Source of the DNA: an uncultured Pseudobutyrivibrio sp.
GTDB taxonomy: Bacteria > Bacillota > Clostridia > Lachnospirales > Lachnospiraceae
Direction of reading: 5' to 3'
NCBI GenBank assembly: GCA_900546435.1
Contig: URCQ01000047.1
Coordinates: 1-5,695, forward strand
Length of the DNA: 5,695 nt
In this document: piece by piece, positions 1-5,693 of the stretch
Layout: each line of letters opens with the position of its first letter
How positions within the stretch are numbered: the stretch's first letter is position 1
Notes under the pieces: model-generated
The model's input: the letters and a program-made list of their open reading frames with translations, nothing else
Told to the model about the DNA's origin: nothing
Database searches by the model: none
Position numbers and translations under genes: made by a program

Positions 1-7
1 CCTTCAT
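1..7 (-). CDS. Start of a leftward gene cut by the window edge
   Basis: Only the first two codons (ATG AAG) and one further base are in the window, so the product is unknown. The start is supported by a strong ribosome site, AGGGAGG at 21-15, seven bases before the ATG, and by a perfect TATAAT box at 35-30. This would give a very short leader of roughly 16 bases. The gene points the same way as pyrB and lies beyond the recombinase relic. It could belong to a former mobile element or to the host; nothing visible decides this. Confidence 0.45.
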
Positions 8-13
8 AGAGAT

Positions 14-50
14 ACCTCCCTGACACTTTATTATACTGTATCAGAGAGGT
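14..50 (-). promoter_or_regulatory. Promoter -10 box centred in a dyad (likely operator)
   Basis: Positions 14-26 and 38-50 are inverted repeats matching at 11 of 13 positions around an 11-base centre. That centre contains TATAAT on the minus strand (35-30). A dyad centred on the -10 box is a typical place for a repressor to bind. No good -35 box lies at 17 bases. The best candidate, TTGAGA at 63-58, is 22 bases away, longer than normal. In minus-strand RNA the two mismatches would become G-U pairs, but transcription should start near 23, inside the repeat, so an RNA hairpin role is less likely. The regulator is unknown. Confidence 0.45.
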
Positions 51-87
51 TTTCTTTTCTCAAGCCATGATTCCAAATAACATCTAA

Positions 88-198
88 TTCCAACATATAC
101 TCCTTCCAATCCAGATAGCCTATTATGCCGGGCTTCGTATTGGAGAAGCCTGTGGTTTGGCATGGCAGGACGTAAATCTGTCGGCATCTGAACAATAG
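88..198 (+). pseudogene. Tyrosine recombinase (integrase) relic
   Basis: Reading 88-198 on the + strand gives 36 residues and a stop (TAG 196-198). It includes AGLRIGEACGLAWQDVNL, a near-consensus match to the block around the first catalytic arginine of phage/ICE-type tyrosine recombinases (usual form TGLRIGEALxLxWxDID). The arginine codon is CGT at 136-138. The hydrophobic lead-in LLPIQIAYY also fits the family. An in-frame TAA at 85-87 lies just before it, and the rest of the catalytic domain (the His-x-x-Arg and Tyr boxes) is missing. It is therefore a dead fragment of a protein normally 300-400 residues long. It runs opposite to pyrB and stops seven bases from the pyrB stop codon. The family is clear from the motif; which element it came from is not. 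Confidence 0.75.
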
Positions 199-204
199 CC
201 TCTA

Positions 205-1140
205 TTAGATCATTTTCCAATAACCATCTTCGATCCCGAGCAAAGATAAAATCAATGCCATTCGCATATATTTTCCGTTCTGTACCTGCTGAAAATAAGC
301 CGCTCTGCTGTCATCATCCACATCGTAAGCAATCTCATCAACACGTGGCAGCGGATGCAGTACCGGCATATCTTCCTTTGCCAGCTGCAGTTTTTCCCGA
401 TTGAGAATATAAGTATCTTTCAGACGGATATAATCCTCTTCATTGAAAAAGCGTTCTTTCTGTACTCTCGTCATATAAAGAACATCCAGCTTGGGAAGGC
501 TATCTTCCAGACTGGATACTTCCTCATACGGCGTATGCGTCGGCTCTAATGTTTCATCCACAAGATAATCTGGGATTCTGAGTTCTTCCGGCGAGATAAA
601 ATAGAATTTATTTCCTGTATGGCGCACCAGGCTCTTTACCAGCGAGTGCACCGTTCTTCCGAACTTCAAATCTCCGCAGAAACCGATGGTCAGATTGTCG
701 AGTCTACCAAGTCTCTGGCGAATAGTCATCAGATCGATCAAAGTCTGTGTTGGGTGATTATGTCCGCCATCCCCGGCATTAATGACCGGGATTTTCGAAT
801 ACATGGACGCACAAAGCGGTGCCCCTTCCTTCGGATGGCGCATGACAATGATATCTGCATAACAACTAACGACCCTTACCGTATCCGCAATTGTCTCCCC
901 TTTGGAAACGCTCGATTGGTCCGCCCCTGCGAATCCAATTGTCTGTCCACCAAGACTGAGCATTGCCGATTCAAAAGAAAGCCTCGTTCTGGTACTTGGC
1001 TCGTAAAAAAGTGTTGCAAGCTGTCTGCCATCTGCTGCATGTGCATAAGCTTTTGGATTTGCAGCAATCCTGTCTGCGAAATCCAGCACTTCATACGTTT
1101 CTTCTACTGTAAAATCCAAAGGACTTATCAAATGTCTCAT
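205..1140 (-). CDS. pyrB: Aspartate carbamoyltransferase, catalytic chain
   Basis: PyrB joins carbamoyl phosphate and L-aspartate to give N-carbamoyl-L-aspartate, the first committed step of pyrimidine synthesis, in the cytoplasm. The protein is 311 residues, the same length as E. coli PyrB. It shows the carbamoyl-phosphate motif STRTR (49-53), the lysine loop SKGET (Lys80), MRHP (Arg101), GDGGHNHPTQ (His129, Gln132), GDLKFGRTVHS (Arg162), YMTRVQKERF (Arg225, Gln227) and HPLPRVDE (262-269). Every catalytic residue I know of is present, so it should be active. I chose the ATG at 1140: AAAGGAG at 1154-1148 is seven bases away, and this start overlaps the upstream stop as ATGA. A GTG at 1146 is too close to the ribosome site. 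The sequence is of the type that usually pairs with the regulatory chain PyrI, but no pyrI follows; the next thing downstream is the recombinase relic. It may be a second, specialised copy. Confidence 0.95.
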   Translation of the reverse strand: MRHLISPLDFTVEETYEVLDFADRIAANPKAYAHAADGRQLATLFYEPSTRTRLSFESAMLSLGGQTIGFAGADQSSVSKGETIADTVRVVSCYADIIVMRHPKEGAPLCASMYSKIPVINAGDGGHNHPTQTLIDLMTIRQRLGRLDNLTIGFCGDLKFGRTVHSLVKSLVRHTGNKFYFISPEELRIPDYLVDETLEPTHTPYEEVSSLEDSLPKLDVLYMTRVQKERFFNEEDYIRLKDTYILNREKLQLAKEDMPVLHPLPRVDEIAYDVDDDSRAAYFQQVQNGKYMRMALILSLLGIEDGYWKMI

Positions 1141-2438
1141 AACCACTCTCCTTTTGTTAAATACTGACTTCTCTCTGCACCTACGGATATGAACTGTATT
1201 TCATGCTGCAGAAGATCCTCTAACGTCTCTACATACGTTTTGGCTGCATCCGGCAGTTCATCATAGGTTACGCAACCGCTGATGTCTGTCTGCCAGCCGG
1301 GAAGCATTCTCACAATTGGTACATATTCTTCTAGATCCTCTATCGGATCAAAATCCGTCACTTCCTGATTTCCCTTTTTGTAACCTACAATCACAGGGAT
1401 TTCTTTCATCATACTGAGCACATCAAGCTTAGTTAATGCAATCTTGTCCGCGTTCTGACACTTTAATCCATACCGGCTTGCAACTGCATCAAACGGTCCT
1501 ACACGGCGCGGACGTCCTGTGGCAGCACCATATTCTCCGCCAGACTTGCGCAAAAGTTCCATCCAGGATTCTGGCATGGCTTTTTCTGCTGTAAATGGCC
1601 CTGCACCTACACAGGTTGAATAAGCTTTCAGTACACCAACGACATGGTCCAGTTGCTTTCCCGGTATCCCCGCCCCTATCGGACCGTAGGCAGAAATCGT
1701 TGAAGAACTTGACGTATATGGAAAAATGCCATAATCAATATCCCGCATAGCTCCAAGCTGTGCCTCTAAAACAACACGTTTTCCTTCCTTTAATACTTCC
1801 TCGAGATAAGCACCTGTGTCTACTATATATGGCCATAACTCTGCTGCCTGAGCTTCACACCAGGAAAGCAGTGCCGGATAGGACATCGGTTCCTGATAAT
1901 AGCATCCTGCAAGCTCCAGATTCTTTGCCTCGAGCATCATTTTCAAACGATTCTGTACGGATTCCTCTTTTAGATGAAGCAGATCCCCAAGACGCAGTGT
2001 CTTCTTTCTGTATTTGTCACTGTATGCATAGGCAATGCCTCTTTTTGTGGAACCAAACGCTGCTCCTGTTTTTGCAAGACGTGTTTCTTCGAGTTCATCC
2101 TGAATTTTGTGCCAAGGCATAGAGATTGTTGCCCGTTTGGAAAGTTTTAAGTTGTTTGGTGTAACCACAACACCTTTTTCCCTGATCTGTGCAATTTCGT
2201 TTGTCAGATGTTCCAGGTCTACCACCATACCATCGCCGAGTACGCATATTACATTCTCATGCAGAATACCGGATGGCAGCAGATTTAAGACAAATTTCTG
2301 CTGTTTGGCAACCACTGTATGGCCAGCGTTATTGCCGCCCTGATAGCGGACAACAACATCTGCATTCTCCGCAAGCAGATCGATCACACGACCTTTTCCT
2401 TCGTCTCCCCAGTTAATTCCTGTTACAGCTGTAAGCAT
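1137..2438 (-). CDS. Divergent PurA-like adenylosuccinate synthetase
   Basis: The family condenses L-aspartate with IMP, using GTP, to make adenylosuccinate for AMP synthesis. At 433 residues it is full length. It retains WGDEGKG (10-16, Asp12 and Lys15), NAGHT (37-41, catalytic His40), LPSGIL (54-59), DIDYG (233-237), GVLKAYST (268-275), TGRPRR (307-312) with the two arginines that hold aspartate, and the guanine-binding TKLD (336-339). Against E. coli PurA, aligned from memory without gaps, several substrate-pocket motifs differ. EGAQG becomes EAQLG (225-229), putting Leu where the IMP-contacting Gln224 sits. GTTGRGIGP becomes GSTKRGIAY (129-137). Arg143, which reaches the IMP phosphate of the neighbouring subunit, becomes Lys. 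GATTGR becomes GAATGR, and the usual GW[LF]D becomes GPFD (314-317). The ATG at 2438 follows AAGGAGG (2452-2446) by seven bases. It lies 55 bases after the exporter gene and overlaps pyrB. The fold and aspartate/GTP use look secure; IMP as substrate is uncertain, so I withhold the symbol purA. Confidence 0.85.
   Translation of the reverse strand: MLTAVTGINWGDEGKGRVIDLLAENADVVVRYQGGNNAGHTVVAKQQKFVLNLLPSGILHENVICVLGDGMVVDLEHLTNEIAQIREKGVVVTPNNLKLSKRATISMPWHKIQDELEETRLAKTGAAFGSTKRGIAYAYSDKYRKKTLRLGDLLHLKEESVQNRLKMMLEAKNLELAGCYYQEPMSYPALLSWCEAQAAELWPYIVDTGAYLEEVLKEGKRVVLEAQLGAMRDIDYGIFPYTSSSSTISAYGPIGAGIPGKQLDHVVGVLKAYSTCVGAGPFTAEKAMPESWMELLRKSGGEYGAATGRPRRVGPFDAVASRYGLKCQNADKIALTKLDVLSMMKEIPVIVGYKKGNQEVTDFDPIEDLEEYVPIVRMLPGWQTDISGCVTYDELPDAAKTYVETLEDLLQHEIQFISVGAERSQYLTKGEWL
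1148..1154 (-). promoter_or_regulatory. Ribosome binding site of pyrB inside the PurA-like gene
   Basis: AAAGGAG on the minus strand lies within the last codons of the PurA-like gene, seven bases before the ATG at 1140. It decides that start over the in-frame GTG at 1146, which would be only one base away. With the ATGA stop/start overlap (1140-1137), it points to translational coupling of the two enzymes. Confidence 0.75.
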
Positions 2439-2445
2439 ATTTTAT

Positions 2446-2452
2446 CCTCCTT
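2446..2452 (-). promoter_or_regulatory. Ribosome binding site of the PurA-like gene
   Basis: AAGGAGG, a perfect anti-16S match, is seven bases before the ATG at 2438. The 55-base gap that holds it (2439-2493) has no convincing promoter or T-tailed hairpin, so the gene is probably read through from the exporter gene. Confidence 0.75.
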
Positions 2453-2493
2453 CTATTGACACTGTCTTTGAACATAAACCCATGCATAATCTG

Positions 2494-3834
2494 TTATGAG
2501 CAATACCGGAATGTCCGGTCGGTAAGTATTCTCGCAAAAATAAGTCCAAGCGGTAACGATACAATAATCATGATTGCTGCTGCAAACCACGAAACTGCCT
2601 CTGTTAGTGACATAATTCCAAAATTATAAATCGCACGATACAAATATAATCCTGGCACCATAATTACAATGGATGGCACTGTCAGTGAAATTCTCGGATA
2701 TCCATGATTTCTCTTTATGATGGATGCAAGCAGACCTGCAGTCAGTGCTCCTATGAAAGCTGCTGCCGCAGATGGCATCCCTGTATAATCGACCAGTTCC
2801 AGCCGCAATGTATTTGCAACGGCACCGATACATGCCGCCGTTGCTGCCATATAGACTGAACTGTTAAACATAATCGAGAATCCAAATACTCCGCAAAAGC
2901 TTGCGATCAGACGTAACGCCAGATGCATCATATTTCCTAGATGCAAAGCTACAAAATCCTGTGGCTGAAGCTTTAACAAAAGTGCCATGATCCATGCAAA
3001 CATCGTTGCAACCAGAACAATAATAATGGAATAGGTAAGCCGCTCCAGACCAGATCGCAAATCCAGCTTTGCCAAGTCAATTCCACTTGTAATAAACGGA
3101 AATCCCGGAATAATAAACAACATGGAACAGATATATCCGGCCTCATGCACTGCGGAAACGTGTAACAACAGCTCTGCCATATGCAGACAGACAGCATATG
3201 TCAGACATGCAGCTGAAATAGATACCGCAATGTTTAAAAACAATGTGTAATGATGTTTGATCAGCTTCATCCGGATAAGGTTACCAACACCAGCGGCAAT
3301 AAATGCAAATATCATCTCCACCGGGCCACCACCCAGCAGAAATGTAAATCCACAACATGCAAGTGCCGCTGCCAATCCGAGTTTTACCGGAGAATAGAGT
3401 TCATGGATCTGCTCGATTTCATCCAGCCGCTTATGGATTTCTTCTCCGGTCAAATGCGCTTCCTGAGATGGAAAACTATTTACAAACTGTTCCATCCGAT
3501 AAAGCTTGGAAGTATTTACTCCGGTATTTGCAATACTAAGAGACTGTGAAACACACTCTTTTCCATCAAAACAATTAAACTCTATGGACATCAGTCCCAC
3601 ATCCACTGTACAGGTTACTCCAAGTTCCTTGGAAAGCCTGTTCATAGAAGTCCGCACACGCCATGCTCCGGTTCCACAGGAAAGCATAATCAGACCAACC
3701 CGGCCGACAACCGATGCCTTTTCAATCAGTCCTGCCTGCTGAATCAGCACTTCACTGTCATTCTCTGTATAATCGTGCCACGGAATCTCCATATGATTTT
3801 TTTCCATGATTTCTATATAATCATTTTTCGCCAT
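2494..3834 (-). CDS. ThrE-family threonine/serine exporter (fused two-domain form)
   Basis: This inner-membrane transporter belongs to the ThrE family, whose founding member in Corynebacterium exports threonine and serine using the proton gradient. The protein has 446 residues. A soluble N-terminal part (about 1-145) carries the GTGAWRVRTSMNRLSKELG stretch, which matches the conserved family block before the membrane region. A first helix bundle runs from about 150 to 290 and contains IIPGFPFITSGIDL (241-254). A second bundle, of the short ThrE_2 type, runs from about 300 to 440 and contains VPGLYLYRA (393-401). Many Firmicutes split the two halves into separate genes; here they are fused. 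I chose ATG 3834 because GGAGGAG (3848-3842) sits seven bases before it. A start at 3861 would add MLQKRRRSF but has no such site. The gene overlaps the upstream gene by 14 bases. The substrate in this operon is not shown by the sequence; an aspartate-derived product is possible. Confidence 0.87.
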   Translation of the reverse strand: MAKNDYIEIMEKNHMEIPWHDYTENDSEVLIQQAGLIEKASVVGRVGLIMLSCGTGAWRVRTSMNRLSKELGVTCTVDVGLMSIEFNCFDGKECVSQSLSIANTGVNTSKLYRMEQFVNSFPSQEAHLTGEEIHKRLDEIEQIHELYSPVKLGLAAALACCGFTFLLGGGPVEMIFAFIAAGVGNLIRMKLIKHHYTLFLNIAVSISAACLTYAVCLHMAELLLHVSAVHEAGYICSMLFIIPGFPFITSGIDLAKLDLRSGLERLTYSIIIVLVATMFAWIMALLLKLQPQDFVALHLGNMMHLALRLIASFCGVFGFSIMFNSSVYMAATAACIGAVANTLRLELVDYTGMPSAAAAFIGALTAGLLASIIKRNHGYPRISLTVPSIVIMVPGLYLYRAIYNFGIMSLTEAVSWFAAAIMIIVSLPLGLIFARILTDRTFRYCS

Positions 3835-4582
3835 AAATGATCTCCTCCGCTTTTGCAACATGACGTTCGAGATTTTTCAGGAAGATAGAATTCGGAAGGA
3901 AAATTCCAATTTCATCATATCGGTTGTTATTCTCCACCAGCGAATCCTGTCCATAAAATACGTAAGCCATTGGAAGATTCTTTTCCAGCTCAATCATAAG
4001 ATCCCACACGGCGGAATATGCTTCTGCCTCTGTCTCCTTCTCCTTTACGGTATCCGGCAGTTCACGAATGAGCAGCACACCCATATTTTTTTCAAGAATC
4101 TTTTGTTTCACATCCATGCAATCCGACTGATATTCATGGCTGTAACGGTATGCCTGTGCAAAATATATATTTTTCTGATTGCCGAGATCTTTGTATACCT
4201 CATGAAAATGCCGGTATTCTTTTTCATGAGCTGTGCCTTTGTATGCAGGAAGTAATTGCCCATTTTCATCCGTCATAATGACTGGATTTTGCTTTCCGTC
4301 TGCATCAAAACGATAGGGAATCAGAAATGAATTTCTCAACAGGTCAAACAATGTATTCTGACATATGCCCATAAGGAAGGCCGACAGGTCCCGGTTCGTA
4401 TACGCATTGAACAAAGCCAATGAAAATTCTGCCGGAGAAATTTCGGCATCCGAATCATCATTGCAAAATAAACAGTCACAAAATGTTTCCTGTAACTTTT
4501 CACATGCCCAATGATCATTTAATATTTTCTGAAACAAAACCTCTGCCTTTTCCTCTCGTGGAAAAATCGTCTGTTCCTTCAT
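3821..4582 (-). CDS. Unrecognised cytoplasmic protein, first gene of the operon
   Basis: I do not recognise this 253-residue protein with confidence. It has no signal peptide or membrane helix, is acidic in parts, and is probably soluble. A cysteine cluster near the N-terminus (Cys27, Cys35, Cys37, Cys40, pattern C-x7-C-x-C-x2-C) could bind metal, although the loop is not a standard finger. The stretch from 87 to 115, FLIPYRFDADGK followed by TDENGQLLPAYKG, weakly resembles the N-terminal domain of SseB-like proteins, where an xxIPL strand is followed by DxxGxxxLPxFT. This is a guess. The C-terminal part (about 185-230) has alternating helix and strand character. ATG 4582 is preceded by AAAGGAAG (4600-4593) at ten bases; another ATG at 4589 is out of frame. 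As the first gene after the LysR-controlled promoter, and overlapping the exporter gene, it should be made with the transporter and the two enzymes. Confidence 0.8.
   Translation of the reverse strand: MKEQTIFPREEKAEVLFQKILNDHWACEKLQETFCDCLFCNDDSDAEISPAEFSLALFNAYTNRDLSAFLMGICQNTLFDLLRNSFLIPYRFDADGKQNPVIMTDENGQLLPAYKGTAHEKEYRHFHEVYKDLGNQKNIYFAQAYRYSHEYQSDCMDVKQKILEKNMGVLLIRELPDTVKEKETEAEAYSAVWDLMIELEKNLPMAYVFYGQDSLVENNNRYDEIGIFLPNSIFLKNLERHVAKAEEIIYGEK
3842..3848 (-). promoter_or_regulatory. Ribosome binding site of the exporter gene
   Basis: GGAGGAG on the minus strand lies inside the final codons of the upstream 253-residue gene, seven bases before ATG 3834. It argues for that start over the in-frame ATG at 3861 and suggests coupled translation. 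Confidence 0.7.
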
Positions 4583-4622
4583 GCTTCATGCGCTTCCTTT
4601 CTTGCTTTTTTCATCTTCTATG

Positions 4623-4651
4623 ATTATACTTTTGCATTAGGGATAAGTAAA
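4623..4651 (-). promoter_or_regulatory. Promoter of the four-gene operon
   Basis: On the minus strand, TTTACT (4651-4646, four of six to consensus) is followed after 17 bases by a perfect TATAAT (4628-4623). Transcription should begin near 4616, about 34 bases before the ATG at 4582. The weak -35 and perfect spacing suit a promoter that needs an activator. The palindrome at 4665-4680 is centred near -57, the usual recognition-site position for LysR activators. Confidence 0.6.
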
Positions 4652-4660
4652 AACTATAAT
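4632..4660 (+). promoter_or_regulatory. Promoter of the LysR-family gene
   Basis: TTGCAT (4632-4637, three of six) is followed after 17 bases by a perfect TATAAT (4655-4660) on the + strand. It overlaps the operon promoter back to back. Transcription would start near 4667, inside the palindrome, so a bound regulator should block its own gene. Autorepression is inferred from this geometry. Confidence 0.55.
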
Positions 4661-4690
4661 TGATATGTTATAAATAACATTTTGATATGT
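4660..4690. promoter_or_regulatory. Likely LysR operator: palindrome plus direct repeat
   Basis: ATGTTAT-AA-ATAACAT (4665-4680) is a perfect inverted repeat with 7-base arms. It has the A/T-rich dyad form of a LysR recognition box, with T and A spaced as T-N12-A rather than the textbook T-N11-A. The nine bases TTGATATGT occur at 4660-4668 and again at 4682-4690, 22 bases apart, close to two helical turns. The second copy lies on the regulator-gene side. The region lies between the two divergent genes, as expected for the encoded LysR protein. Confidence 0.6.
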
Positions 4691-4693
4691 CAG

Positions 4694-4699
4694 AGGGGG
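4694..4699 (+). promoter_or_regulatory. Ribosome binding site that decides the LysR start
   Basis: AGGGGG lies eight bases before ATG 4708. An in-frame ATG at 4687 lies upstream of this site, has no ribosome site of its own, and sits in the direct repeat, so the shorter 303-residue protein is favoured. Confidence 0.65.
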
Positions 4700-4707
4700 T
4701 TCTATCG

Positions 4708-5619
4708 ATGAATGTAAATTTTGAATACTATCGAATTTTTTATTATGTTGCAAAATACCACAACTTTACCAAAGCCGCACATACACTCGGCAGCAGTCAG
4801 CCAAATGTGACAAGGGCCATGAACTGTCTGGAGCAGCAGATTAATACAACTTTGTTTGTACGTACCAACCGGGGCATTCAGCTTACCCCGGAAGGGGAAA
4901 AACTTTATACCCATATTTCCGCTGCAATGTCACAGATTTTTGCCGCAGAAGAGGAGTTATCGGATAGTGCGGGGCTATCACATGGAAGCATTTCGATCGG
5001 TGTCAGCGAGACCGCATTAAATATTTTTCTTTTTAATAAACTTAAAGCATTTCATATGACCTATCCCGGCATCCGCCTGAAACTGTACAATTACTCCACC
5101 CCACAGGCCATTGATGCCGTAAAAAGCGGAAAAATCGACTTTGCTATTGTTTCAACTCCAGCTTCCGTGGAATCACCACTCAGACAGATTATGCTGCAGC
5201 CTTTTCAGGAAATTCTTGTCGGTGGTACAACTTTTACCGCACTCGGCAGCCAGGAATTATCTCTCGCAGAATTAAAAAACTATCCGCTGATTTCGCTTGG
5301 ACGTGAAACAACGACGTTTCAGTTTTATCATGCACTCTTTCTCTCTCACGGACTCGAACTTGCCCCTGATACCGAAACCGCCACGACCGATCAGATTCTC
5401 CCTCTTGTCAAATGTGAGCTGGGCCTGGCTTTTCTTCCAGAAGCAATGGCACATGATTCTATTCAAAAAAGAGAAATTGTCCAGATATCACTAAAAGAAA
5501 ACATTCCGGAAAGAAATATATGCATGCTATACGATTGCCAACATCCGCTGAACTCAGCCGCCCGACAATTCCGGAAAATGATTCTGGAAAATCATTTGTC
5601 ACAAGTAAACTATCCCTGA
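4708..5619 (+). CDS. LysR-family transcriptional regulator
   Basis: This is a cytoplasmic DNA-binding regulator of 303 residues, the normal LysR length. The N-terminal winged helix-turn-helix is clear: FYYVAKYHNFTKAAHTLGSS followed by QPNVTRAMNCLEQQ (11-44), then LFVRTNRGIQLTPEG (49-63), the standard end of the domain. A linker helix (about 64-88) leads to a periplasmic-binding-protein-like effector domain from about 92 to 295, beginning GSISIGVSETAL and including KIDFAIVSTPA (142-152) and CELGLAFLPEAMA (236-248). The gene diverges from the four-gene operon across a 125-base region with overlapping promoters and a palindrome, so it most likely controls that operon and itself. The effector is unknown; aspartate, a nucleotide intermediate or the exported product are candidates by context only. 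No terminator is visible after its stop. Confidence 0.93.
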   Translation: MNVNFEYYRIFYYVAKYHNFTKAAHTLGSSQPNVTRAMNCLEQQINTTLFVRTNRGIQLTPEGEKLYTHISAAMSQIFAAEEELSDSAGLSHGSISIGVSETALNIFLFNKLKAFHMTYPGIRLKLYNYSTPQAIDAVKSGKIDFAIVSTPASVESPLRQIMLQPFQEILVGGTTFTALGSQELSLAELKNYPLISLGRETTTFQFYHALFLSHGLELAPDTETATTDQILPLVKCELGLAFLPEAMAHDSIQKREIVQISLKENIPERNICMLYDCQHPLNSAARQFRKMILENHLSQVNYP

Positions 5620-5693
5620 TACCTTATTCTTTCAACCAGTGTTTCCTTTTTCAGATTACTGCTTAAAACGCAGGAAAGTACAATCTGCAACAG
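5610..5693 (-). CDS. Possible C-terminal tail of a convergent gene (partial)
   Basis: A minus-strand frame is open from the right edge to TAG at 5612-5610 and would encode 27 residues, including SSNLKKETLVERIRYQG, a hydrophilic tail of ordinary protein-like composition. It would overlap the lysR 3' end by ten bases. The frame is too short to prove, and another frame is also open here on the + strand. Bases 5620-5695 otherwise show no T-tailed hairpin or RNA gene. Confidence 0.25.
   Translation of the reverse strand: MLQIVLSCVLSSNLKKETLVERIRYQG

Noticed and set aside
14..60. Reading the left dyad plus T-rich 50-60 as a + strand terminator
   Set aside because: The + strand RNA has two mismatches, no + gene precedes it in the window, and the central TATAAT with a good ribosome site fits a leftward promoter better.
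131..150. Hairpin GGCTTC/GAAGCC as a terminator for pyrB
   Set aside because: Six base pairs with no following T-run, and the bases are explained as integrase codons in the relic.
1144..1146. GTG start for PyrB giving 313 residues
   Set aside because: It would be one base from the ribosome site. ATG 1140 has correct seven-base spacing and the ATGA overlap.
619..1167. Long + strand open frame opposite pyrB (182 codons)
   Set aside because: It lies entirely opposite the well-supported pyrB and the end of the PurA-like gene. Its composition (many Cys, His, Arg) is typical of an antisense shadow, with no family motif.
2485..2498. CATAA/TTATG inverted repeat at the exporter stop as a terminator
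   Set aside because: The stem is only five mostly A-T pairs with no T-tail, so it is unlikely to stop transcription before the PurA-like gene.
3859..3861. Upstream ATG for the exporter, adding nine residues
   Set aside because: It has no ribosome site, while ATG 3834 has GGAGGAG at seven bases.
4687..4689. Upstream ATG for the LysR protein, adding seven residues
   Set aside because: The ribosome site lies after it and serves ATG 4708. LysR proteins usually begin as the shorter form does.
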